From: Promethearchaeota archaeon
GTDB lineage: Archaea; Asgardarchaeota; Lokiarchaeia; Sigynarchaeales; SOKP01
Reading direction: 5' to 3'
NCBI GenBank assembly: GCA_014730295.1
Contig: WJIN01000179.1
Span: 1 to 32,905 of the forward strand
DNA: 32,905 nt
Numbering within the stretch: the first letter of the stretch is position 1; each line of letters opens with the position of its first letter. Below are positions 23,673 to 31,172 of the stretch, piece after piece. Position numbers and translations under genes: made by a program. The notes beneath the pieces were generated by a model that searched no databases, had not been told where the DNA came from, and worked only from the letters and a program-made list of their open reading frames with translations.

Positions 23673-25721
23673 TTACCAGTCTATTTCTGCCCAATAAGTA
23701 TCATGGTCAGAATATGACTGAGGTATTGTAATAACTCCTGTGTCAACAATCGTGAAAGTTGTAGAGACAAAAATATAATCAATGCGATCGGGCATTGGTG
23801 TAGCTGGATTGTCAAAACGCCATGAGTCTCTTAGTGTTGCTACAGACATATTATAGAAAGTTGAATTTTCCCGAGTATTGAAATCTCCCATAGAAATGAC
23901 ATTTGTTGAAGCGTTTACCCGAGTCATAAGTTCTGTCATATGAGCTAATTTAGCATCATCATTTCCAGCAGGATGATTTACAAATACATTAAAGTCAACT
24001 CCAGCGGAAATAACTACTTGGGTCGTGCCAATCTCATCTATATTACTATAAGTAAAGAAGGTTTGTGCATTTTTAATGGGATATTTCGATAAAATTGCTG
24101 CCCCATAAGTACCTGTAACGGTTCTGGGACCATAAAAAGAATAATAATATCCCGGTAATTTACTTGCAAAGTATCTTACGACATCCGAATTTCCACCAGA
24201 AATACGCGCGGTGTCAGACTCTTGTAGTCCAAGTATATCTGGATCTATTGATTTAATAACTTCAAGTTGCTTGTCATATGCTTTCTCTCCATTACTGTCT
24301 ACTCCTTGCTGAATGTTATAGGTCATAATCTTAAGAGTGTCCGGTTCACTGGGTGCGCTAAGAGGTCCTATTTCATATACCAATATAGGAATTGTCGTCC
24401 CCATCAAAATTAAAGCGAAAAAACTAGCAAATATTAATTTCCTATTTTTTGAGGTTATTATAGGTGAAAAATCAATGGATCGCTTCTTAACCAAAAGGAC
24501 AGGCATAGCTATCGCAATGCCCACCAATAAAAAGGGAAGCCAGAAGAGGTTTCGGAAAATGTTACTGACAGGATCCACATATCCCCAGACATTCGTAAAT
24601 ATAAGTATAAAGGTGACTAAGATAAAGAACAATCCGCTCAACCCAAATCCCACTCCCAATTTTGTAGCACTTGGTCTCTGGTTTAATATTTCCCTTGAAA
24701 GGAGCGCAAAATCAATAAAGACTATTGGCAATAGGGTAATCATTATACCTAATGGCAGATATAAATACCACGCAAGCGGATATGTAATGGTCACAACCTC
24801 AGTTGTAGTTGCGGGAAATGGAAACGTATGGATGGCTATTGTAAGTACGAGAGAAATGACGTATACAAGATTCCAAATCCAGATAATCCTCCTATCTAAT
24901 TTATTCACAATTTCGGGTTTTAAGGCGAGTAATAGGATGCTAAGGATAATCATTGCTACAATGGAAAGAGTGATACCTATATAATTTCCGTCAGTCCAGC
25001 GAGAAATTACAGTAGGACTGCTGAATGCAAAATAATTCAGGGTGATAATACTCATAAGTGCTAAAGAGAGTGAAATGACTCCGCGTACCTTTTTAGGTTT
25101 TCTTGACGAAGGGTCCTCATTTTTTGACTCTGATACTTCTGAATTTGCAGTTTGGGCTATATCATCGTAAAGATATTGCATTATAATCGCTAAAACCGCT
25201 AATGCACCTAAAATCCATCCAATGAATTGAAATGCGCCATACATAGAAATATCGATGGTTGCATTCATCGCTCGAAACATTATTGATAGTAGAATTGCTG
25301 ATGCAAATCCTGTAGCAAGCTTAGTGCTGAGATCTCCTTTAGATTTTCCAGAAAAATAGGATGGAAAAAATAGTAAAAAACATGCTACCCCAAATCCAGC
25401 AGTAATAATTTTGAGAGAAGTATTTACCAAGGGCGTAATAATTCGCATTAGAACTAAAAACACGCCCATAATTTGGGGAAAAACATTAGGAACTTTCTTT
25501 CTGAAGATAACTAATACGAATGGAGATAATAGAAATAAGACCCCCAATACCTTCTCGTCAAGTTGTAAATTCAGAAGATCCATCATATAGATCGATGAAA
25601 TCAGATCCCCGACTAGTTGAATGAAGAAGAGAAATGTTATGCTAAAGAGTAATAATTCTGAATCTAATTTTTTAAGTAAATTCTTATTAAGTTGCATGTT
25701 ATAAAATTCTGTGCTCTTCAT
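23673..25721 (-). CDS. CWH43/PGAP2IP-like membrane protein with EEP phosphodiesterase domain
   Basis: This 682-residue protein has about 12-14 transmembrane helices in residues 20-450, then an endonuclease/exonuclease/phosphatase (EEP) domain from about 463 to the end. The EEP catalytic set is complete: N469 (TYNIQQG), E501 (LQESD), H583 (VNHPAGN), D613 and N615 (MGDFNTRE), D648 (DRIDYIF), and D672-H673 (YSDHD). A many-helix membrane part plus C-terminal EEP domain, with YYSFYGPRTVTGTYGAAILS and SKYPI, and a length near 700, is the architecture of eukaryotic CWH43/PGAP2IP, which remodels GPI-anchor lipids. Bacterial relatives exist, so a GPI role is not implied; a lipid or glycolipid phosphodiesterase is the safest reading. 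It is divergent from the M20 peptidase. Confidence 0.8.
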   Translation of the reverse strand: MKSTEFYNMQLNKNLLKKLDSELLLFSITFLFFIQLVGDLISSIYMMDLLNLQLDEKVLGVLFLLSPFVLVIFRKKVPNVFPQIMGVFLVLMRIITPLVNTSLKIITAGFGVACFLLFFPSYFSGKSKGDLSTKLATGFASAILLSIMFRAMNATIDISMYGAFQFIGWILGALAVLAIIMQYLYDDIAQTANSEVSESKNEDPSSRKPKKVRGVISLSLALMSIITLNYFAFSSPTVISRWTDGNYIGITLSIVAMIILSILLLALKPEIVNKLDRRIIWIWNLVYVISLVLTIAIHTFPFPATTTEVVTITYPLAWYLYLPLGIMITLLPIVFIDFALLSREILNQRPSATKLGVGFGLSGLFFILVTFILIFTNVWGYVDPVSNIFRNLFWLPFLLVGIAIAMPVLLVKKRSIDFSPIITSKNRKLIFASFFALILMGTTIPILVYEIGPLSAPSEPDTLKIMTYNIQQGVDSNGEKAYDKQLEVIKSIDPDILGLQESDTARISGGNSDVVRYFASKLPGYYYSFYGPRTVTGTYGAAILSKYPIKNAQTFFTYSNIDEIGTTQVVISAGVDFNVFVNHPAGNDDAKLAHMTELMTRVNASTNVISMGDFNTRENSTFYNMSVATLRDSWRFDNPATPMPDRIDYIFVSTTFTIVDTGVITIPQSYSDHDTYWAEIDW

Positions 25722-25732
25722 ATAAAAACATA

Positions 25733-25758
25733 TATAGTTTTCTCAGAAACTATAAATA
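25733..25758. promoter_or_regulatory. Inverted repeat between divergent TATA elements
   Basis: TATAGTTT-TCTCAG-AAACTATA (25733-25754) is a perfect eight-base-arm inverted repeat in the 76-base gap between the CWH43-like gene and the M20 peptidase. Its right arm runs into TATAAATA (25751-25758), a good TATA box about 40 bases before the peptidase ATG. A regulator bound here could affect both genes. Confidence 0.4.
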
Positions 25759-25797
25759 CTATATTGATGAATATGGTTTAAGAAAGGTGTAGAAATT

Positions 25798-27018
25798 ATG
25801 GATCAGAATGAAATAGCAATTTTGGAAAGAATCGAGAACATTCGACAAGAGATTGTTGAATTTCATCAAAATTTAGTCCAAATCCCCTCCGAAAACCCTC
25901 CTTCGAATTATAAAGAAATATCTAATTTTACTAAATCTAAGATGGAAGAGATTGGGTTATCTCCGAAAGTAAAGCGAAAAAATGTGGTTGGAACATACGG
26001 AAACGAGAATGGCAAATCTCTAATCTTCTATGGCCATCTCGATACGGTCGAGGCGTTTAAAGGGTGGTCGAAAGATCCCTTTGGAGGAGAAATCACTGAG
26101 AACCGAATTTATGGGCGAGGCTCTTCGGATGATAAGTCATGTGTGACCGCAGAATTGTTTGCTGTAAAGACCTTAAAAGATTTAGGCATAAACTTGAACG
26201 GAAAGATAGATATTGCAGCGGTGGTAGATGAAGAGACGGGAGGACTAAGAGGGGCGGAATATTTACTTAATAGCGGAATCATTAATGGCGATGCATGTTT
26301 GTTGGGTGATGCTCCCGCGGGTGCACCAATTGGTTATACTGGTGGTGCGATTTTTGTTACCTTTACTATTAACGGAAAACAAGCACATGGAATGAATCAT
26401 CCCGATGTTCCAGAACCATACCGGGATGAGCATTCTGGCATCAATACTATTCAACGAATGGTCAAGTTAATGAATTTTTTACTAGAACTCAAAACAGACT
26501 TGAATAAAAATGTGACAAAGTATCCATTTCCTCCCGGATTTCCCTCAAAAGTGAGCGATATTAATTTAGCAGAAATTCATGGTGGGAATAAAATTACCAC
26601 TGTTCCTAAGAAATGTTTTCTCCACTGCAGCATTAATACTATCCCCGAACAGAAAGTGGAACCTATAAAACAAAAAATTATGGAACATATAGATCAGATG
26701 AAAAAAGAAGATCCGCTATTAGATATCACTGTGCAAATGCCGATAGTCTTTGATCCGGGGTTAATTGATAAAGATTCAGAATTTGCCAAAGTAGTTCAAG
26801 ATGTTACAAAGGAAGTATACGGTGAACCGAAAGAGTTTGCAACCTTTATACCCACTACGGATGCCCACTGGTTCCAAGAACGAGGAATTCATACTATACT
26901 AATCGGTTCCATACGCCCAGAAAATAAAGTGCATGCGGAAGATGAGTTTGTCTATATTGATGATCTTTTGGATTTGGTTAAGATTTATGCGCTGACAGCA
27001 TACAGATATCTAAAATAA
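25798..27018 (+). CDS. M20-family metallopeptidase / deacylase (ArgE/DapE type)
   Basis: This 406-residue enzyme is of the ArgE/DapE/ACY1 group. The metal site is visible as FYGHLDTVEAF (His, Asp), GRGSSDDKSC (bridging Asp), DEETGGLRGAEYL (Glu base and Glu ligand) and the late histidine in IRPENKVHAEDE. A dimerisation domain lies about residues 185-300 (HGMNHPDVPEP marks its border). AAGGTG at 25784-25789 supports the start. It should hydrolyse an amide bond of an N-acylated amino acid or peptide in the cytoplasm. The family's specificities cannot be separated by eye, so no gene symbol is given. Confidence 0.9.
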   Translation: MDQNEIAILERIENIRQEIVEFHQNLVQIPSENPPSNYKEISNFTKSKMEEIGLSPKVKRKNVVGTYGNENGKSLIFYGHLDTVEAFKGWSKDPFGGEITENRIYGRGSSDDKSCVTAELFAVKTLKDLGINLNGKIDIAAVVDEETGGLRGAEYLLNSGIINGDACLLGDAPAGAPIGYTGGAIFVTFTINGKQAHGMNHPDVPEPYRDEHSGINTIQRMVKLMNFLLELKTDLNKNVTKYPFPPGFPSKVSDINLAEIHGGNKITTVPKKCFLHCSINTIPEQKVEPIKQKIMEHIDQMKKEDPLLDITVQMPIVFDPGLIDKDSEFAKVVQDVTKEVYGEPKEFATFIPTTDAHWFQERGIHTILIGSIRPENKVHAEDEFVYIDDLLDLVKIYALTAYRYLK

Positions 27019-27036
27019 GAGTAAAGTTTAATCGAG

Positions 27037-27726
27037 CTAAAAATACTCATCAATTTTTTTATTTTGATCATTAAAACGCCGTTCAATTCCATCTCTAAGT
27101 CCAGGTAGCTCAAAACATTTATCGGGGATCATTTGTTTGAAATAACGCTGATTTTGCCTTTCTGATATATTTTGTGTTTTATAAAGTGTTTCAAAAATTT
27201 CTTTGCCGGAAAATTGGATATCCTCAAAATATGGGATAATTGACCTGACCTTGCTAATTTTCTCTACAACATCTTGAAGCGGTGAATCAACTTCTCTTAT
27301 TATTCCCCGCTCATCAATTACTCCTGTTTTCTGAGTTTGCTCATTATACAAACAAATAATACATTTAGGCCACCTTTCATGAAAATAATTTAGAACAAGA
27401 TCCATTACTTTATGTTTTAGTAAGACGACTCCGTATAACACCCCACGATTATTAATATTCGTACGGGTAAACTGTTTGGCTCTGTAGGATTCTCGAAAAA
27501 TTTCTCGGACCATTGAATTAAGTTTTTTAGCCATTGGAGTCCCCAAGTTCCGTAAAACAACATCTGGAAGCCGTTTAATATGTTTGAGTAGAACGGGGGT
27601 AAAATTCTCGTGACGGCTTATGTTTTTGATTAATTCTTCACGGGAATATCCTTTACACCGCCCTATAACTTCCAATGGATCTTTATCATTATTATGTTTA
27701 TTATTAATATTTGTAGGAGCAGTCAT
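27037..27726 (-). CDS. DUF4130-like putative DNA metabolism protein
   Basis: This 229-residue protein lies 18 bases downstream of a radical SAM gene of the kind that in bacteria and archaea is regularly paired with a DUF4130 protein. The segment SMVREIFRESYRAKQFTRTN followed by GVVLLKHKVMDLVLNYFHERWPKCIICLYN fits the DUF4130 pattern that ends with a 'hF..R.......i.D..R' strand. The similarity I see is modest and the operon context carries much of the call. The C-terminal part (KEIFETLYKTQNISERQNQRYFKQMIP) resembles the region that in bacteria precedes the uracil-DNA-glycosylase-like fusion. Function is unproven; a role in DNA repair or base modification is the published guess for the pair. 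Confidence 0.6.
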   Translation of the reverse strand: MTAPTNINNKHNNDKDPLEVIGRCKGYSREELIKNISRHENFTPVLLKHIKRLPDVVLRNLGTPMAKKLNSMVREIFRESYRAKQFTRTNINNRGVLYGVVLLKHKVMDLVLNYFHERWPKCIICLYNEQTQKTGVIDERGIIREVDSPLQDVVEKISKVRSIIPYFEDIQFSGKEIFETLYKTQNISERQNQRYFKQMIPDKCFELPGLRDGIERRFNDQNKKIDEYF

Positions 27727-27744
27727 TTAGGAATTCACCTTTTA

Positions 27745-29061
27745 CTAATACACTAATTTTTGTTGATGTTTCTCGAAAAAATCATTCATCGTTGTTTGAT
27801 TGGTGCCATTAACCTTTAGAAATGGATCGGCCCGCTTCAATACGACTCCTACTGACTTCAATTGTTCCCTTCTCTTGAATTTGAAGTTTTTGGCTTGGAG
27901 ATTAATGATCCTTTTTGCCGAAATTGGTCCTATACCCGGCACACGGAGTAGTTCTTGATAGCTCGCTTCATTCGGATCCACCTTACTATGATCCTCAAAA
28001 TAATGACGGGCAATATGGATTTTCGGATCTCCTTCAGGAAGATTATCGTCCTTGGTTAATATATTCTTTAAATCATCCATATCGTAATGATAAATCCTTA
28101 AAAGCCAATCGCTTTGATAAAGCCTATGCTCTCTGGCTAATGGTGCCGCGGTTTTACTTGCAAGTGGAGTCCCCTTGATTGGTATGAAAGATGAAAAATA
28201 GGCTCTCCGTAAATCCATTTTTTGATATTGCCAATCGATTCTTCTGAGAAGATCCCAATCAGATTCTTGTTCTACCGCACCTATGACAAACTGAGTCGTT
28301 TGACCTCCATTGAGAATCGGGGCTCCATCCCAGCGAAACTTTTTATACCCGTTTTTCCGACGGTCGTTAATCATTTTTTCTTGATATTTGAGTTCTTTAT
28401 CTTCTTTCAAGTCTTTCAGTTCCCTTAGGGCTTCTCTATTATGGTCTAATCTCAGACTCTTAATCCATCTCTGTCTTACAAGGATATCGTTCTTAAAATC
28501 CTTCTGTGAAGAGATCTCCTCCAAATAACTTCTTCTGGAAGCTTCGGAATTAATAGAGATACGATCTGAGAGAGCGATTGCTTCTCTGAGAAGGTATTGG
28601 CTGACTCCTGGTAGACATTTGAAATGCACATATCCTTGAAAATTATATTTGAATCGTAAAAGTCGCACGGCTTCTAACATTTCTTCCGTAGTCTCATCTG
28701 CATTTTTACACACACCTGAGGATATGAAAACTCCTTCCACCACATTCATGGAATAGAGTTTCATAAAGGTTCGCGAATATTCTTCGGGGGTAAAACTGGT
28801 TCTTTGTGTGCAACTCTGGGAAAAGCAATATTTACAATCATAAATGCATTTATTGGTGTACAGCGTTTTAAAAAGGCTCATACACCGACCATCGCGAGTG
28901 TAGCTATGACAAATACCCGCGCTTGCAGTTGCCCCTATCCAATCCTTCGAATGTCCGAACAATTTTGGATATTTTTTTGTACGACTCGAGGCAGTACTGG
29001 CACAGATATCGTATTTCGAGTTCTCTCCCAAGATTCGGATCTTTTCCAAGGTGGAGGGCAT
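27745..29061 (-). CDS. Radical SAM protein with C-terminal helix-hairpin-helix, putative DNA modification/repair
   Basis: This 438-residue radical SAM enzyme has CIYDCKYC as cluster motif (C-x3-C-x2-C), preceded by IGATASAGICHSYTRDGRCM and LFKTLYTNKC, which are hallmarks of the family linked to the uracil-DNA-glycosylase-type partner. The C-terminus holds a ComEA-like helix-hairpin-helix (ELLRVPGIGPISAKRIINLQ), a non-specific DNA-binding element that points to DNA as substrate. It is first gene of a two-gene operon with the DUF4130-like protein. The chemical reaction has not been shown to my knowledge. Confidence 0.88.
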   Translation of the reverse strand: MPSTLEKIRILGENSKYDICASTASSRTKKYPKLFGHSKDWIGATASAGICHSYTRDGRCMSLFKTLYTNKCIYDCKYCFSQSCTQRTSFTPEEYSRTFMKLYSMNVVEGVFISSGVCKNADETTEEMLEAVRLLRFKYNFQGYVHFKCLPGVSQYLLREAIALSDRISINSEASRRSYLEEISSQKDFKNDILVRQRWIKSLRLDHNREALRELKDLKEDKELKYQEKMINDRRKNGYKKFRWDGAPILNGGQTTQFVIGAVEQESDWDLLRRIDWQYQKMDLRRAYFSSFIPIKGTPLASKTAAPLAREHRLYQSDWLLRIYHYDMDDLKNILTKDDNLPEGDPKIHIARHYFEDHSKVDPNEASYQELLRVPGIGPISAKRIINLQAKNFKFKRREQLKSVGVVLKRADPFLKVNGTNQTTMNDFFEKHQQKLVY

Positions 29062-29443
29062 ATTATGAAGACAACCTACAAACTAGTATGTTGATTAATT
29101 TCGGATAATTGAAAGGATGAATGAAGTTTTATAAAAAATTAGGGGGTTAAGAAATTTCAAGATCCAGTTATTTAATATTAGATCATTTATGATTGAAGTC
29201 TCCCCGCTCTAAAGGACGGGAATTCCTACAAGTCCGCTAAGCGTTAACTGGTGGGCATATCTCAAGGCTGTGTGTCGTAGAAAACCCCTTCCACTTCCGT
29301 AGAAAGGATTCCTCCTTCAAAGAGGGTTGATGCGATAGGATATCCGATGTGAGAAACTTAATCATAATATTCACGGCTGAGTTTAAGTATATAAGCCGCA
29401 TTCTTATATAAAAGGATAAATTTTTTTTTCGGAAAATGTGGTT
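29062..29443 (+). ncRNA. GC-rich structured intergenic stretch; candidate IS200/IS605-type right end or omega-RNA relic
   Basis: This is a 382-base gap without a credible gene. Bases 29201-29300 are 52 per cent GC by direct count, far above the surroundings. The stretch opens with GAAGTCTCCCCGCTCTAAAG followed by GACGGGAATT, which holds a hairpin (CCCG 29203-29206 with CGGG 29217-29220 and an inner C-G pair). This closely resembles the terminal hairpin seen behind tnpB in archaeal IS200/IS605/IS1341 elements, which also forms the 3' part of omega RNA. A second small hairpin (CCTC 29311-29314 with GAGG 29322-29325) follows. No tnpA or tnpB is present on either strand, so this would be a relic or a non-autonomous copy. 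An unrelated structured RNA is also possible. Confidence 0.45.
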
Positions 29444-29749
29444 TTAAACTCTACAATAAATAATCTCCATCGCAGAATCATTCGGATTGTATTGTGGACG
29501 TGATCCATCGAATAACTTGTCTACAACTTGTAATGAGCTGATTTTTTGGACATCAAACAATTTCCAACCGACTGGTCTCCCCGATTTGCTGAATCCCCGA
29601 ATTTGATACGCTCTTAACAATTCAGTTCCTTTACGATTTCTTCCGTAGCAGAATGGCTCCACCACCCGTTCTCCCCCATCATAGCTAAATCTTAATAGGT
29701 TTCTTGAGGTGATCGCAGAGGATATCGTGTCGTAAATACCTATTGTCAT
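29444..29749 (-). CDS. Stand-alone WYL-domain protein
   Basis: This 101-residue protein consists almost only of a WYL-type SH3-like ligand-binding domain: LLRFSYDGGERVVEPFCYG, LLRAYQIRGFSKSGRPVGWK, then LFDVQKISSLQVV and the closing RPQYNPNDSAM. In larger proteins the domain follows a helix-turn-helix and senses nucleotides or nucleic acid, often in defence or DNA-damage settings. Here no DNA-binding domain is attached, and the N-terminus (MTIGIYDTISSAITSR) looks like a native start, so it is probably complete. It lies next to the structured intergenic stretch and upstream of an unknown gene and a truncated nuclease. Confidence 0.8.
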   Translation of the reverse strand: MTIGIYDTISSAITSRNLLRFSYDGGERVVEPFCYGRNRKGTELLRAYQIRGFSKSGRPVGWKLFDVQKISSLQVVDKLFDGSRPQYNPNDSAMEIIYCRV

Positions 29750-29869
29750 TCTCAGATTTAAAAATAATTTAGCAGTTCCTTTAAACTTTAGTCTTAACCG
29801 TGATGAAATATAACCACAAATAGCTAAATTTGATTATATGGAAATAACTTTCATTGAGGAGAAAAAGGA

Positions 29870-30304
29870 TTAAATACTTACTTTTTCGATCCAATTTTCA
29901 AATTGGGACGGTTTGACCAGCTTATACCTTACAAGGCAACTAAGAACTGCTTTTTTAATGAGTATATTCGGCTCTTCATATTCATCCAAAATAATTATGC
30001 GGTTCTTGTTGATATCGGCTTTTTTGGTCTCGTTCAGCACAGAATCTACATTTATGCTGCATCCTTCATCTTCAATCACAACAAGATTCGAATCCCGCAA
30101 ATATGTGGGAAGAACCGCCAAAAATTCTTTATTTGCAGAAAGTATATAAAACTGAAAAATGAGTTCAATCTTTTTAAGTTTAATGGAAACAGAGGCCTCT
30201 GCGGAGCCAATGTGGTCAATTTTTTTGAACGGGCTACAATTTTCAGAGAATCGGGTAATAGATTCAGTAATAAAACATACCTTGAATTTAAAAGTCTTTA
30301 ACAT
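29870..30304 (-). CDS. Protein of unknown function
   Basis: This 144-residue protein belongs to no family I recognise. It has mixed alpha/beta composition, with hydrophobic strands such as KIELIFQFYILSA, SNLVVIEDEG and NRIIILDEYEE and a helical end (LIKKAVLSCLVRYKLVKPSQ). There is no membrane helix. An overlapping plus-strand frame (29903-30301) exists, but it is rich in Phe, Asn and Tyr with few acidic residues and looks like a shadow. A hairpin-like inverted repeat lies 19 bases upstream. It may be cotranscribed with the WYL gene, 120 bases downstream on the same strand. Confidence 0.5.
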   Translation of the reverse strand: MLKTFKFKVCFITESITRFSENCSPFKKIDHIGSAEASVSIKLKKIELIFQFYILSANKEFLAVLPTYLRDSNLVVIEDEGCSINVDSVLNETKKADINKNRIIILDEYEEPNILIKKAVLSCLVRYKLVKPSQFENWIEKVSI

Positions 30305-30758
30305 ATACTAAAACATAGTGTCTTAGACTTAAATAATTGTCTAAAAATTGAGGAGAAAAATCGCCATTGGGCAGAAACACTCGTTTTTATATCGGAGATA
30401 GGATTTCGTTAATTTTAGAAATTTTAGGAATATTAGAATTTTATTTGTAGTCGGTTTCAACTACCGCTTGGGGTATATTTTAGTGTATTTAAATTGCATT
30501 AAATTTGTTCAAGAAACACGATTTAATTTAGTATCGTAACATCCTTTAGGAGATTTATTTCTGATTTTTAGGAATAATCCAAAGAATTCTTCTTGCTTCT
30601 TGATTTTGCAGTCCTTGATGAATTTTATTAGATTGAATTTCCATTATATATTTAAATTTAGGGATTATAATTTTGATAAATCAATAGCGTTCTACAGTTT
30701 TTATTTAATTGTAACCATTAGTTTATGAGATCGTCATAAAGATAAGTAGTGAATAGAA
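30305..30758. other. Long gap with an inverted repeat and no convincing gene
   Basis: This is 454 AT-rich bases. A perfect six-base-arm inverted repeat (TTAGAC, 30323-30328, with GTCTAA, 30339-30344) lies just upstream of the minus-strand unknown gene and overlaps its likely promoter, so it may be an operator. A 29-codon minus-strand frame (30555-30644) starts MEIQSNKIHQGLQNQEARRI; it has decent composition but is too short to call. TATA-like runs occur near 30475-30490 and 30645-30660. No repeats, tRNA or array were seen. It may hold decayed sequence. Confidence 0.5.
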
Positions 30759-31112
30759 ATGCCAGAAACCCAACTCAATAAACAGATTTTAGGGGATTAT
30801 TTAGAGGCAAACTGTGATCGTCAACTATTTCTTAACCTCGTGAAGGGAAATCCGGAGTGGATCCAACCATATCGAGATTTAATTCCGCCAAAACGTAAAA
30901 AAATTCCAAATTTGATAGTTAAACTCGGAAAAATATACGAAAAAACGGTTTATAATAAAATCGCTCATAATAATCCTAGTAAATTTATATGGAATGAGGA
31001 GTGGGAAGAGCATGATGCAGAAATAAAACTGACCGAGAATTTTCTTACCAATCTGTACGATGTAATGAACAGCACTCCTGATTTGGATACATTCTGTTTG
31101 TTTATTAGATAA
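30759..31112 (+). pseudogene. N-terminal fragment of a PD-(D/E)XK (Cas4/RecB-like) nuclease, probable remnant
   Basis: This 117-residue frame starts with LNKQILGDYLEANCDRQLFL. That resembles the opening of RecB/Cas4-type nucleases and related defence nucleases ('ls.s.l..Yl.C.R.lyL'). About 55 residues later comes LIVKLGKIYEKTVYNKI, which matches the first-motif helix ('G...E..v...l'). The catalytic D, E-x-K core that should follow is missing. The frame stops after DLDTFCLFIR, and only 60 bases separate it from the next gene on the opposite strand, so the rest of the gene has been lost. It could still be expressed as a small protein. The match is by eye. Confidence 0.5.
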
Positions 31113-31172
31113 TAATGATATAAAAATATTTGCTAACTGACCTAAATAAAAAAAGAAAAATAGAGAGTAATA

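Noticed and set aside
24337..24984. Long plus-strand frame of 215 codons inside the CWH43-like gene
   Set aside because: It is antisense to transmembrane helices, very rich in Ile, Asn and Lys, and has no family motif; the opposite strand encodes a coherent protein.
29062..29443. SRP RNA, RNase P RNA or a riboswitch
   Set aside because: None of the conserved cores of SRP domain IV or RNase P was seen, and the stretch does not precede a gene on its strand as a riboswitch would.
30081..30100. TTCGAAT (30087-30093) resembling a tRNA T-loop
   Set aside because: The flanking five-base arms do not pair, and no acceptor, D or anticodon arm is found around it; it lies inside a protein frame.
29903..30301. 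Plus-strand frame of 132 codons opposite the unknown gene
   Set aside because: Composition (many Phe, Tyr, Asn, Cys and few acidic residues) is that of an antisense shadow; the minus-strand frame has better amino-acid balance.
30555..30644. 29-codon minus-strand frame in the long gap
   Set aside because: Composition is plausible, but it is too short and has no Shine-Dalgarno or family match; it is mentioned only in the gap description.
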